From Clostridiales bacterium (GTDB lineage Bacteria; Bacillota; Clostridia; Oscillospirales; Oscillospiraceae): DNA of 64,000 bases. Shown here one piece after another: positions 8,204 through 17,104 of this stretch. The notes below the pieces were generated by a model, which searched no databases, was not told where the DNA came from, and saw nothing but the letters and a program-made list of their open reading frames with translations. Position numbers and translations under genes: made by a program. Where the stretch lies: contig JAHZGF010000054.1 of NCBI GenBank assembly GCA_019420945.1, forward strand, positions 1 to 64,000. Reading direction: 5' to 3'. Each line of letters begins with the position of its first letter. Positions within the stretch are counted from its first letter, which is position 1.

Positions 8204-8962
8204 ATGAAGAAAATTGCCATTTACGGAAAGGGCGGGATCGGGAAATCCACCCTGACCTCCAACCTGTCCGCCGCCCTGGCCCTGTCCGGCTATAAGGTGC
8301 TGCAGATCGGCTGCGACCCCAAGGCGGATTCCACCATCAACCTGACCCACGGCAAGCCCGTGACCCCGGTGCTGAATTTTATGCGGGATCACGACCGCAC
8401 GCCGGAGATTTCGGACATCATCCAGGAGGGATTCGGCGGGGTGCTCTGCATGGAGACCGGCGGCCCCACCCCGGGAATCGGCTGCGCCGGCCGGGGGATC
8501 ATTGCCACCTTCGGCCTGATGGAGGAGCTGGAGGTGTTTGAACGGCTGAAGCCCGATGTGGTGCTCTATGATGTGCTGGGGGATGTGGTGTGCGGCGGAT
8601 TTGCCGCCCCCATCCGGGAGGGATACGCCCAGGATGTGTACATTGTCACCTCGGGCGAGAAGATGTCGCTGTTTGCCGCCCGGAACATTAGCGGAGCCGT
8701 GGCCAATTTTGCCGACCGGGGATATGCCAGAGTCAAAGGCGTGATCCTCAACTGCCGGGGGATGGAGCAGGAGGCGGAGAAGGTGGAGGCCTTCGCCCAG
8801 TCCATTCAGGTGCCGGTGGCCGGGCGCATTCCCCGTTCCCCGGAGATCCTGCATTATGAGGAGCTGGGTATGACGGTGGTGGAAGGTGACCCGAACCTGC
8901 CGGTGAGCCGGGAGTACATCCGGATCGCCCATGCGGTGATGGAGGAGGGGGAGACACCGTGA
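8204..8962 (+). CDS. NifH-like nitrogenase reductase (Fe protein) homologue
   Basis: 252 residues from the ATG at 8204. It opens with the P-loop IYGKGGIGKSTLTSNL and continues with the NifH/BchL/ChlL switch region CDPKADST. The two cysteines that hold the [4Fe-4S] cluster between subunits are present: Cys94 in GIGCAGRG and Cys130 in VLGDVVCGGFA. The protein would be a homodimeric, ATP-driven electron donor to the NifD/K-like pair encoded next. Molybdenum NifH is about 275-290 residues, so this is the short, nitrogenase-like (Nfl/Mar/Cfb) kind. Its stop overlaps the next start (GTGA). The ribosome site lies in the hairpin described above, so expression is probably switched. Confidence 0.88.
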   Translation: MKKIAIYGKGGIGKSTLTSNLSAALALSGYKVLQIGCDPKADSTINLTHGKPVTPVLNFMRDHDRTPEISDIIQEGFGGVLCMETGGPTPGIGCAGRGIIATFGLMEELEVFERLKPDVVLYDVLGDVVCGGFAAPIREGYAQDVYIVTSGEKMSLFAARNISGAVANFADRGYARVKGVILNCRGMEQEAEKVEAFAQSIQVPVAGRIPRSPEILHYEELGMTVVEGDPNLPVSREYIRIAHAVMEEGETP

Positions 8963-10257
8963 AAACCCCTGAATTCCGAACCGCCGCCCAGCTGGCCGCC
9001 GAGAACCGGACCACGGGCCCGGTCCACCCGGGCTGTTATCTCCACTACAACGGCCCCGGCAGCACCGGCTTCGGGGTGAAGCGCACCGCCATGCTGATGC
9101 CGGAGACCGCCATGCTGATGATTTCCCCCATGGGCTGCGGGCGCTCGGGGACCGTGGTGGCAGAGCAGTACGGCTTTGCCCACCGGATGTTCTACCTGAA
9201 TCTGGACGACCGAAGCGTGGCCTCCGGCAGCTATTTAAGGCGTATTCCGGAAGCGGCCCAGTACATCGCCGGGCTGGGCAAGTTCCGGGCCATTCTGCTG
9301 TGTATGTCCTGCATCGACGCCCTCACCGGGACGGATCTGGAGGGGATCGGAAGGACGGTGCGCCGGGAGACCGGTCTCAGCGTGGCCACCACCTTCATGG
9401 ACCCCATCGTCCGGGACGGCAACTACGGGCCTATGGTGCAGATCCGGCAGGCCATCACCTCCTGTCTGGAGGGCGGCCCGGTCCAGGCGGACACCGTCAA
9501 TGTGCTGGGCACCTTTGCCCCCTTGGCCTCGGACAGCGAGCTGCACCAGCTGCTGTCCCCGGCGGGAATCCGCCATATCTCCACGGTGGCGGGCTGCCAG
9601 ACCTTTGCAGAGCTGCAGAAGATGGGACAATCCCGCTGCAATCTAGTAATTCATCCCCAGGCCACCGCCTGCGGCAAGGACCTGGAAAAGCGGCTGAATA
9701 TGCCCTGGCAGCAGATGTTCACCAGCTACCGTCCGGAGCAGATTGCCCGGGAATATGACGCCCTGGGGGAATTTCTGAACACTACGCTGGACTATCAGCC
9801 CTTTGAGGCCCGGGCCCGGCAGCGGATGGAGGCATTTGCCCGCCGCCGCCGGGGGAGCCGGATTGCCGTCGGCGAGTCGGTGTGCGGCAGCCCCTTTGAC
9901 ATCGCTCTGCTGCTGCTCTCCCTGGGTATTCAGGTGCCCTTCGTGTTCCGGGACAGACTGCAGCCCTGGGACACTCCCGCCCTGGCCCGGCTGGCCCAGC
10001 TGGCGCCGGATCTGCCCATCTACTCCGGCGTGCACCCGGAGACCGCCCGCTGGCCGGAGGCCTTGCCCCAGGCGGACCTGGCCCTGGGGCTGGATGCGGG
10101 CTACTTCTGTCCCCAGGGGGTCAGCGTGGCCTGGCCCTGGGAGAAGGCCTGGTTCGGCTTCGAGGCCCTGGAGGCTCTGCTGGACCTGCTGGAGGGCGGC
10201 TTTGATGCGCCCAAAGGCCACCGGGAGCAGATGCAGGGCTCCTATCTTACGGTTTAG
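8959..10257 (+). CDS. NifD/NifE-like nitrogenase component 1 subunit
   Basis: 432 residues, beginning at a GTG that overlaps the NifH-like stop; GGAGGAGG lies upstream. It is an oxidoreductase/nitrogenase component 1 family protein. Three cysteine positions match the usual cluster ligands: Cys26 (HPGCYLHY), Cys60 (SPMGCGRSG) and Cys115/Cys118 (LLCMSCIDALTG). Cys213 in STVAGCQTFAEL is another candidate. True NifD is about 480-530 residues and carries a His ligand to FeMo-co near the C-terminus, which I do not see. Together with the NifK-like product it probably forms the catalytic heterotetramer. The substrate is unknown: neither N2 nor methylthio-alkanes can be assumed. Confidence 0.85.
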   Translation: MKTPEFRTAAQLAAENRTTGPVHPGCYLHYNGPGSTGFGVKRTAMLMPETAMLMISPMGCGRSGTVVAEQYGFAHRMFYLNLDDRSVASGSYLRRIPEAAQYIAGLGKFRAILLCMSCIDALTGTDLEGIGRTVRRETGLSVATTFMDPIVRDGNYGPMVQIRQAITSCLEGGPVQADTVNVLGTFAPLASDSELHQLLSPAGIRHISTVAGCQTFAELQKMGQSRCNLVIHPQATACGKDLEKRLNMPWQQMFTSYRPEQIAREYDALGEFLNTTLDYQPFEARARQRMEAFARRRRGSRIAVGESVCGSPFDIALLLLSLGIQVPFVFRDRLQPWDTPALARLAQLAPDLPIYSGVHPETARWPEALPQADLALGLDAGYFCPQGVSVAWPWEKAWFGFEALEALLDLLEGGFDAPKGHREQMQGSYLTV

Positions 10258-10268
10258 GAGGAACACCC

Positions 10269-11303
10269 ATGAGGGGATTTTTTCAATATATCCCGCCCTT
10301 TGCGCCGGACTATTCCGGGGCGGTTGGCGCCCTGTTTCAGGCGGGGGGATTGATTGTGCTGTGCGATCCCGGGGGCTGCTCGGGAAATGTGGCCGGCTAT
10401 GATGAACCCCGGTTTTACGGCAGCGGCGCCGCCTTTTACAGCGGGGCCATCCGGGAGCTGGACACCATTTTCGGCCGGGATGACAAACTGGAACAGAAAA
10501 TTCTGGCGGCGGCAAATTTGGGCAGCTATGCCTTCCTGGCCCTGGTGGGCACGCCGGTGGTGTCGGTGATCGGCACCGACCTGGAGGCGCTGGCCCGCAG
10601 GCTGGAAAAGGCCACGGGTATTCCCGCCTTCGGAGTGTCCACCACGGGGATGGAGGATTACAGCGTGGGAGAGCGGCTGGCGCTGCTGGCCTATGGAAAG
10701 CGGCTGCTGCCGGAACACAGGGGAGCAGAAGGGGACCGGATCGGTATTTTCGGCGCCACCCCCTTGAACGCTGCCGGCGGTGACGATCTGCCCGATCTGA
10801 TGCGGGAGCGGTATGGAGACCGGGTGGTGCTGTTCTCCGAGGCGGAGGGCCCGGCCTGCCTGGCCCGGATGGAGGGGATCAAATCCATCCTCTGCCTGTC
10901 CCCCTCCGGGGTCCCGGTGTGCCGGATGATCCGGGACCGGCTGGGCATTCCCTATAAAATGGACTATCCTGCCAGCCCCGCCCTGGTCCGGGCGGCCCAG
11001 GCGGTGCCCGCCGGAAATAAGCGGGTGCTGATCCTCCATCAGCAGGCGGTGGGCAACACCCTGCGCACCCTGCTGCGGGAGAAGGTGCAGGGCGAAATCT
11101 GCGTGGGCACTTTCTTCCAGCGGGACCCCGACGGCCTGGAGGAGGGGGACCTGCAGTTCCAGGGTGAGGATGAGCTGGTGGAGCGGGGCCGTGGCTTTGA
11201 TGTCATTGTCGGCGACCCGCTGTACCGGAGGGCCCTGGAGGGAACCGGAGCCCTTTGGGTGGACCTGCCCCACCGGGCCTGTTCGGGGGATCTGTACCTA
11301 TGA
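10269..11303 (+). CDS. NifK/NifN-like nitrogenase component 1 subunit
   Basis: 344 residues, started at an ATG behind AGGAGG. This is a shortened component 1 subunit: the opening has the P-cluster-type motif VLCDPGGCSGNVAGYDEPRF, and the middle has the family's Rossmann-like stretches (VSVIGTDLEALARRLEKATG, GIFGATPLNAAGGDDL). It lacks the C-terminal third of a normal NifK. It lies 11 bp after the NifD-like gene and overlaps the following permease gene by ATGA. The likely role is partner subunit of the nitrogenase-like complex. Confidence 0.82.
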   Translation: MRGFFQYIPPFAPDYSGAVGALFQAGGLIVLCDPGGCSGNVAGYDEPRFYGSGAAFYSGAIRELDTIFGRDDKLEQKILAAANLGSYAFLALVGTPVVSVIGTDLEALARRLEKATGIPAFGVSTTGMEDYSVGERLALLAYGKRLLPEHRGAEGDRIGIFGATPLNAAGGDDLPDLMRERYGDRVVLFSEAEGPACLARMEGIKSILCLSPSGVPVCRMIRDRLGIPYKMDYPASPALVRAAQAVPAGNKRVLILHQQAVGNTLRTLLREKVQGEICVGTFFQRDPDGLEEGDLQFQGEDELVERGRGFDVIVGDPLYRRALEGTGALWVDLPHRACSGDLYL

Positions 11304-12070
11304 AAACAGTGTGGAATGCAGTGAAAAAACTGCTGATTTTCGGTGTCATCTTGCTGCTGTGGTATCTGGGCAGCCGGTGGCAATGGTGGAGTGCCTATGT
11401 GCTGCCGGGCCCGGGCAAGGTGTTCGGCACCCTGCTGGACATGATGGCCAGCGGAGAGCTGGCGGAGCACCTGCTCATCAGTCTGCGCCGGGTGGCCATC
11501 GGCTTTGGCATCTCCTGCGCCCTCACCTTTGTCTTTACCCTGGTGGCGGTGATCACACCCCGGGTGGTGCCCCTCTATACCAGGCTGCTGGGGGTCATCC
11601 GCCACATTCCCCCCATCAGCCTGATCCCCCTGCTGATCCTCTGGTTCGGCATTGGGGAGACCCCCAAGCTTATCGTCATTGTGCTGGCCTCCTTTTTCCC
11701 CATCCTGCTCAACACAGAGACCGGCATCTTCGGCTGCGACGAGAAGCTGGTGGAGGTGGGGAAGGTGCTGAACTTTTCCAAGGGAAAGATTTTCTTCCGG
11801 ATCCAGCTGCCCAATGCGGTGCCCAATATCCTGGTGGGGATCCGAATCGGGCTGGGCTACAGCTGGCGGGCCATCGTGGGGGCGGAGATGATCGCCGCCA
11901 CCAGCGGTGTGGGCTATCTGATCCTGGACGCCCAGGCCCTTTCCCGCACCGACAAGGTCATTGGAGGCATTCTGGTGATCGGCGTCATCGGACTGCTGAC
12001 GGATGCCCTGTGCGGCTGGGTGGTGGGCAGAGCCACCAGCCGGGGAAACGGAGGTGGAGCAGTTGGCTGA
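11300..12070 (+). CDS. ABC transporter permease (SsuC/TauC/NrtB type)
   Basis: 256 residues with about six membrane segments and the binding-protein-dependent transport signature around the EAA loop (VEVGKVLNFSKGKIFFRIQL). It belongs to the sulfonate/taurine/nitrate importer group. I chose the ATG at 11300, which overlaps the NifK-like stop, because the upstream in-frame extension lies inside that gene. With the next two genes it makes a complete importer. Being embedded between nitrogenase-like and HydE/HydF genes, it probably imports the substrate or a metal or ligand used by the complex. Confidence 0.85.
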   Translation: MKTVWNAVKKLLIFGVILLLWYLGSRWQWWSAYVLPGPGKVFGTLLDMMASGELAEHLLISLRRVAIGFGISCALTFVFTLVAVITPRVVPLYTRLLGVIRHIPPISLIPLLILWFGIGETPKLIVIVLASFFPILLNTETGIFGCDEKLVEVGKVLNFSKGKIFFRIQLPNAVPNILVGIRIGLGYSWRAIVGAEMIAATSGVGYLILDAQALSRTDKVIGGILVIGVIGLLTDALCGWVVGRATSRGNGGGAVG

Positions 12071-12782
12071 GTACAGAATTGAACACCTCACCAAGAGTTT
12101 TACCATCGGCGGCCGGCGGCTGGAGGTGCTCCGGGGGCTGGACCTCTCAGGAGATACCGAGGAGATCACCGTGATCCTGGGCCGGAGCGGCTGCGGCAAG
12201 ACCACCCTGCTCAAACTGCTCTGCGGGCTGGAACAGCCGGATGAAGGCAGTTTTACCCTGGCCGATGGGGCGGTGAAGGTAGGCGTGGTATTCCAGGAGC
12301 CTCGGCTGATGCCTTGGCTTACCTGCCGACAGAACATCACCTTCGGCCTGAAAAAGAACCAGGTGGTGCAGGAGGAAATTGACGGGCTCATTGAGATGGT
12401 GGGGTTGACGGGATTTGAAGAAGCCCATCCCGCCCAGCTGTCCGGCGGCATGCAGCACCGGGTGGCCCTGGCCCGGGCCCTGGCCTGCCGCCCGGACCTG
12501 GTACTGATGGATGAGCCCTTTGCGGCCCTGGACTACTTCACCCGGGGCGCCCTGCAGCGGCAGCTGCTGGAGATCCACCGGCAGACCGGCATGGGGGTGA
12601 TCCTGGTGACCCACAACATTGACGAGGCCATCCTGCTGGGGGACCGGATCTGTGTCATGGCCGGAGGAAAAATCTCAGGCCAGTGGCACCCGGGGCCCCA
12701 GGAGGGGGAGCGGGATCTGCTGTCCGGGCCGTCCATCGCCCTGAAGCGGGAGATCCTGGCCGGGCTGGAGCATTTGGAGTAA
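12063..12782 (+). CDS. ABC transporter ATP-binding protein (SsuB/TauB/NrtD type)
   Basis: 239 residues if started at the TTG at 12063, which has GGAGG eight bases upstream; an in-frame upstream extension runs deep into the permease gene and is unlikely to be used. All ATPase motifs are present: Walker A GRSGCGKTT, signature LSGGMQHRVALARAL, Walker B LVLMDEP and the switch His in VTHNIDEA. It energises the permease encoded just before; the two genes overlap by 8 bp. Confidence 0.85.
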   Translation: MAEYRIEHLTKSFTIGGRRLEVLRGLDLSGDTEEITVILGRSGCGKTTLLKLLCGLEQPDEGSFTLADGAVKVGVVFQEPRLMPWLTCRQNITFGLKKNQVVQEEIDGLIEMVGLTGFEEAHPAQLSGGMQHRVALARALACRPDLVLMDEPFAALDYFTRGALQRQLLEIHRQTGMGVILVTHNIDEAILLGDRICVMAGGKISGQWHPGPQEGERDLLSGPSIALKREILAGLEHLE

Positions 12783-12811
12783 GAGAAACTTGAAAAATGG
12801 AGGAAAGCAAA

Positions 12812-13774
12812 ATGAAAACAGCAAGAAAATTGTGCGCAATCTGTGTGGCGGTCTGCCTTTTGCTGGGGGCGCTGACCGGGTGCGCCGGCAAGAAGACCGG
12901 TGAGTACACAGTGGATACGGTGACCGCCACCTACGTCAAGTCCCCGCTGAATGTACCCTCCATTGTGGAAAAGGCCCAGGGGGCCCTGGCCTCCGCCTAT
13001 GAGGAGATGGGGCTCGGGTTTGCCTACTCGGAGCTGACCTCCGGCGCCGACCAGACGGCGGCCCTGGCCTCCGGCTCCATCCAGATCCTGAATGCCGTTG
13101 GCGGCACCTCCGTGATCCTGGCTGCCGCCAACGGGGCGGATATCAAGATCATCAGCATGTACAGCACCTCTCCCGGTGCCTTCCAGCTGTATTCCGCCGA
13201 CCCGGAGATCAACTCCCCGGAGGACCTCAAAGGCAAGACCATCGCCGGGCCCAAGGGCACTAACCTTCACGAGCTGCTGACGGCCTATCTGGCCCAGGGT
13301 GGGCTGACTCTGGATGATGTGGATTACGTCTCCATGGACATCCCCAGCGCCTTTGCCGCCCTGGAGGGGGGCAGCGTGGACTGCGCCCTTCAGGCGGGTG
13401 CCAACGCCTATAACTGCGCTGCGGCGGGCTATCACATGGTGACCGACGGCCAGGGGCTGATCACCGGCACCATTGTGACCGCCACCACCCAGGAGTTCTA
13501 CGATAAAAACCCCGAAATCATTGAAACCTTCCTCCAGGTACAGGAAGAGGTGCTGACCTTCATGGACGAGCACTATGACGAGGCCATGGAGATGGCCGCA
13601 GAGGAGACGGGTCTGGACCTGACCGCGGTGGAGGAGATGTATGAGCTGTACGATTTCCGTATGGACCTCACCGACGAGGATCTGGCCGGCCTGCAGAATA
13701 CCGCCCAGTTCATGCTGGACAGCGGCCTGATTGAGCAAGCGGTGGATGTGAGCACCCTGGTGCTGGAGCGCTGA
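12812..13774 (+). CDS. ABC transporter substrate-binding lipoprotein (NMT1/SsuA-like)
   Basis: 320 residues from the ATG at 12812 with GGAGG eight bases upstream. The N-terminus is a lipoprotein signal peptide ending in LTGC (Cys24). The mature part is a two-lobed periplasmic-binding-type protein of the NMT1/SsuA group: DQTAALASGSIQILNAVGGT and PEDLKGKTIAGPKGTNLHELL are typical of it. It would capture the importer's ligand outside the membrane. The group binds aromatic or alkyl sulfonates, nitrate, pyrimidine precursors and others, so specificity is open. Confidence 0.83.
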   Translation: MKTARKLCAICVAVCLLLGALTGCAGKKTGEYTVDTVTATYVKSPLNVPSIVEKAQGALASAYEEMGLGFAYSELTSGADQTAALASGSIQILNAVGGTSVILAAANGADIKIISMYSTSPGAFQLYSADPEINSPEDLKGKTIAGPKGTNLHELLTAYLAQGGLTLDDVDYVSMDIPSAFAALEGGSVDCALQAGANAYNCAAAGYHMVTDGQGLITGTIVTATTQEFYDKNPEIIETFLQVQEEVLTFMDEHYDEAMEMAAEETGLDLTAVEEMYELYDFRMDLTDEDLAGLQNTAQFMLDSGLIEQAVDVSTLVLER

Positions 13775-13793
13775 GGAGAACAGGAGGAAGCAT

Positions 13794-14051
13794 ATGCAGT
13801 CCAGAATTGCCATCATTGGAATCATTGTGGAAGAGCCCCAGTATGTGGACCAGCTCAATCAGGTCCTCCATGAGTACAGGCAGTATATCGTGGGGCGGAT
13901 GGGAATTCCCTACCAAAAGCGGGGTGTCAGCATTATCAGCGTGGCCATGGACGCCCCCCAGGACAAGATCAATGCCCTGTCCGGAAAGCTGGGCAAGATC
14001 CCGGGGATCAGCTCCAAGACCGCCTATTCTCAACTGGTGTACGAAGAATGA
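13794..14051 (+). CDS. TM1266-family small protein (iron-only hydrogenase system regulator)
   Basis: 85 residues with an ACT-like/NikR-C-like pattern (RIAIIGIIVEEPQYVDQLNQ, then RMGIPYQKRGVSIISVAMDA). This small family is usually found beside the [FeFe]-hydrogenase maturase genes hydE, hydF and hydG, and is named after that association; its action is not well known. Here it follows the ABC importer by 20 bp and overlaps hydE (ATGA), which ties the maturase genes to this operon. Confidence 0.8.
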   Translation: MQSRIAIIGIIVEEPQYVDQLNQVLHEYRQYIVGRMGIPYQKRGVSIISVAMDAPQDKINALSGKLGKIPGISSKTAYSQLVYEE

Positions 14052-15109
14052 GGGAGCTGATTGACCGGCTGGACCGCCAAAAGCGCTTGGAGCTGGAGGA
14101 GTGGACAGCCCTGCTGTCCGGATTCGACGCCGGGACGGCGGACTACGCCGCCCACCGGGCCCGGGAACTGAGCCTGGAACGGTTTGGAAAACGGGTCTAC
14201 TTCCGGGGGATTGTGGAGTTTACCAACATCTGCCGCAATGACTGCCTCTACTGCGGGCTGCGGCGCAGCAATTCCCATGCGGTCCGGTACCGGCTGGAGC
14301 CGGAGCAGATCCTGGCCTGCTGCCGGGAGGGGTATGCCCTGGGCTACCGTACCTTCGTGCTCCAGGGGGGAGAGGACCCCTATTATACCGACCAGGTGCT
14401 GTGTGATCTGGTGTCCGGCATCACAGGGGAATTCCCCGATGCGGCGGTGACCCTCTCGGTGGGGGAGCGGTCCCGGGAGTCCTACCAGCGGCTGTTTGAC
14501 GCCGGGGCCCGGCGCTATCTGCTGCGCCACGAGACCGCTGCACCGGCACTGTACCGCCGGGTCCACCCGCCGGAGATGTCCTGGGAGAACCGGATGAGGT
14601 GCCTGCGGGATCTGCGGGAGATCGGCTATCAGACCGGCTGCGGCATGATGGTGGGTCTGCCGGGACAGACGGCGGAGGATTTGGCCCGGGACATGGTGTT
14701 TCTGGGGGAGTTCCGGCCCCAGATGATCGGTATGGGGCCCTTTCTGCCCCACCACGATACCCCGCTGGGGGACTGTCCCGCCGGGAGCGTGGAGCTGACC
14801 TTGTTTTTGCTCAGCCTGAGCCGAATCATGCTGCCGGACGTGCTGCTGCCGGCCACCACCGCCCTGGACTGTGGCCGGGAGGATGGCCGCACCCGGGGCA
14901 TCCTGGCGGGGGCAAATGTGATCATGCCCAATCTTTCTCCGGCTGCGGTGCGCAAGGACTACCTGCTTTATGACGGAAAGCCCGGCCTCACCCAGGATGC
15001 AGCGGACAGCCTGGGAGCCCTGGCCCGGGCGGTGGACTCCATCGGTTATGAGCTGGTGGTGGGCAGAGGAGATTACGGAGAATGGAGGAGTGAACATGGG
15101 AATGAATGA
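14048..15109 (+). CDS. hydE: HydE-like radical SAM protein
   Basis: 353 residues, overlapping the TM1266-like gene by ATGA. The radical-SAM cluster motif CxxxCxxC is in FTNICRNDCLYCGLRR near residue 60, followed by QGGEDPYYTD and the TIM-barrel pattern shared by HydE, PylB and BioB. In [FeFe]-hydrogenase maturation HydE works on the cysteine-iron synthon made by HydG to build the diiron subcluster. HydG is absent from this window, so HydE may either rely on a distant hydG or do another job for the nitrogenase-like enzyme. The pairing with TM1266 and HydF supports HydE over PylB. Confidence 0.82.
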   Translation: MRELIDRLDRQKRLELEEWTALLSGFDAGTADYAAHRARELSLERFGKRVYFRGIVEFTNICRNDCLYCGLRRSNSHAVRYRLEPEQILACCREGYALGYRTFVLQGGEDPYYTDQVLCDLVSGITGEFPDAAVTLSVGERSRESYQRLFDAGARRYLLRHETAAPALYRRVHPPEMSWENRMRCLRDLREIGYQTGCGMMVGLPGQTAEDLARDMVFLGEFRPQMIGMGPFLPHHDTPLGDCPAGSVELTLFLLSLSRIMLPDVLLPATTALDCGREDGRTRGILAGANVIMPNLSPAAVRKDYLLYDGKPGLTQDAADSLGALARAVDSIGYELVVGRGDYGEWRSEHGNE

Positions 15110-16313
15110 TACCCCGGTGGCCAACCGGGTGCACATCGGCTTTTTCGGACGGAGAAATGTGGGAAAATCCAGCGTGGTCAACCGGGTGACGGGACAGAAC
15201 CTCTCCATTGTGTCTGACACCCTGGGAACCACCACCGACCCGGTGCGGAAGACCATGGAACTGCTGCCCCTGGGTCCGGTGCTGATTATTGACACACCGG
15301 GCTATGACGACGAGGGGGAGCTGGGGCAGCTCCGGGTGGAAAAGACCCGGCAGATGCTGCGCCAGACGGATGTGGCGGTGCTGGTGGCGGACGCCGGCCA
15401 GGGCCTGGGCAAGTGGGAACAGGAGCTCCTGGACCTGTTCCGGGAGCGGGCCCAGCCCTATATCATCGCCTATAATAAGGCGGACACCGTTCCAGACCAT
15501 GCCCCCGCCGGAGAGCACGAAATTTATATCAGCGCCCTCACCGGGGAGGGCATTCAGGAGCTGAAAGAAAAGATCGCCCATGCCACCCGCACGGACGATC
15601 TGAAAAAACAGTTGGTGGGAGACCTGTTGGGCCCGGAGGACGTGGCGGTGCTGGTAACACCCATTGACTCTGCCGCCCCCAAAGGCCGGTTGATTCTGCC
15701 CCAGCAGCAGGTGATCCGGGATGTGCTGGAGACGGAGGGTATCTGTGTGGTGGTCCGGGAGGACCAGCTCACCGCCGCCCTGGCATCTCTGAGCAAAAAG
15801 CCGGCGCTGGTGGTGACCGACAGCCAGGCCTTCCGCCAGGTGGATGCCCAGACCCCGCCGGACATTCCCCTGACCTCCTTTTCCATCCTGATGGCCCGCT
15901 TCAAGGGCACCCTGGAGGAGAGCGTGAAGGCGGTGGCCCAGATTGAGCGTCTGGAGGACGGAGATAAGGTGCTCATTGCCGAGGGGTGTACCCACCACCG
16001 GCAGTGCAACGACATCGGCACGGTGAAAATTCCCAATTGGCTGAAAAACCATACCGGCAAGCGTATTACCATTGAGACCGCCTCCGGGACAGAATTCCCC
16101 GACGATCTCACCCCCTATAAGCTGGTGCTTCACTGCGGCGGCTGCATGCTCAACGAGCGGGAGATGCAGTACCGGCAGCGCACGGCCAAGGCTCAGGGTG
16201 TGCCCATGACCAACTATGGCATCGCAATTGCCTATATGAACGGCATCCTGAAGCGCAGTATCGCCATGTTCCCCAAGCTGCTGAGCCAGCTGGAGGGTGA
16301 GGAAGAGGTCTGA
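15096..16313 (+). CDS. hydF: HydF-like GTPase, [FeFe]-cofactor scaffold
   Basis: 405 residues from the ATG at 15096, with GGAGGAG just upstream; it overlaps the end of hydE by 14 bp. The first part is a small GTPase (G1 GRRNVGKSS, G3 DTPGYDDEG, G4 NKAD). The C-terminal part has the HydF iron-sulfur signature: EGCTHHRQCNDIG followed, about 45 residues later, by HCGGCM. HydF normally carries the immature diiron centre and hands it to HydA. No HydA is in view, so what HydF loads here is an open question. No strong terminator follows; the next gene is convergent. Confidence 0.87.
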   Translation: MGMNDTPVANRVHIGFFGRRNVGKSSVVNRVTGQNLSIVSDTLGTTTDPVRKTMELLPLGPVLIIDTPGYDDEGELGQLRVEKTRQMLRQTDVAVLVADAGQGLGKWEQELLDLFRERAQPYIIAYNKADTVPDHAPAGEHEIYISALTGEGIQELKEKIAHATRTDDLKKQLVGDLLGPEDVAVLVTPIDSAAPKGRLILPQQQVIRDVLETEGICVVVREDQLTAALASLSKKPALVVTDSQAFRQVDAQTPPDIPLTSFSILMARFKGTLEESVKAVAQIERLEDGDKVLIAEGCTHHRQCNDIGTVKIPNWLKNHTGKRITIETASGTEFPDDLTPYKLVLHCGGCMLNEREMQYRQRTAKAQGVPMTNYGIAIAYMNGILKRSIAMFPKLLSQLEGEEEV

Positions 16314-16352
16314 TTCCAGGGGCGAACCGCCCACATGGACTCTGACAACAGA

Positions 16353-17012
16353 TCAGTTGCGCCCCTTCTTCCGCCGACGGCGGAAATCCTCCTCGATGGC
16401 ACGCTTCCAGTGCTCATCCAGGGGTGCGCTGCACCGGACGGCAGCCACGGCCTGGCTCACTACTTCATAGTTGAGGCGAGTGCCCTGGCTGTCGCTGTGG
16501 TAGTTCACCGCCCGGTCAGGGGTGATGCCCAGATGGCCCGCCGTCTCCACCGCGTCGATGTTGGCCCCCAGGAAGAGAAATTCCCAGCCGTACTTCTCCT
16601 TCTGGTGCTGGATCATCTCCTTCACCCGCTGGGCGGAGTAGCGGCGACTGGCGTTCTCCATGCCGTCGGTGGTGATGACGAAAAGCGTGTGCTCCGGCAC
16701 ATCCTCAGGCCGGGCGTACTTGTGGATGTTGCCGATGTGATGAATGGCTCCGCCAATGGCGTCCAACAGGGCGGTGCAGCCCCGGACATAGTACTGTTTT
16801 TCCGTGATGGGCCGGACCCGGTCCAGTCTCACCCGGTCATGGAGTACCTCGGTCTGGTCATCGAAAAGAATGGTGGAGACGAAGGCCTTGCCGGGCTCCT
16901 TCTTCTGCTTGGCAATCATGGCGTTGAAGCCGCCGATGGTGTCGCCCTCCAAACCCTGCATGGAGCCGCTGCGGTCCAGAATGAACACCAGTTCCGTCAA
17001 ATTCTTCTTCAT
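16353..17012 (-). CDS. vWA-domain protein (TerY-like)
   Basis: 219 residues. A complete von Willebrand factor A domain: the metal-site motif DRSGSM near residue 13, a conserved threonine region (RGCTALLDAIG) and the ITTDGMENAS strand. The tail ends in a very basic run RRRRKKGRN. TerY-like vWA proteins are cytoplasmic and accompany tellurite or stress-response phosphorylation systems. The gene lies 92 bp downstream of the macrodomain gene on the same strand, probably as one transcript. Function beyond metal-dependent protein binding is not predictable. Confidence 0.8.
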   Translation of the reverse strand: MKKNLTELVFILDRSGSMQGLEGDTIGGFNAMIAKQKKEPGKAFVSTILFDDQTEVLHDRVRLDRVRPITEKQYYVRGCTALLDAIGGAIHHIGNIHKYARPEDVPEHTLFVITTDGMENASRRYSAQRVKEMIQHQKEKYGWEFLFLGANIDAVETAGHLGITPDRAVNYHSDSQGTRLNYEVVSQAVAAVRCSAPLDEHWKRAIEEDFRRRRKKGRN

Positions 17013-17104
17013 AATAAATCCCCCTATCCTGTGTTGTTTGGTTTACAAGCACAGTATAGGGGGATTTTGATTTGAATGGGTCGCCTGACATGCGACAAAT
17101 CCTA

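Noticed and set aside
8204..11303. True molybdenum nitrogenase (nifHDK)
   Set aside because: Subunits are too short, the usual C-terminal FeMo-co His ligand was not seen, and nifB, nifE and nifN are absent. A nitrogenase-like enzyme fits better.
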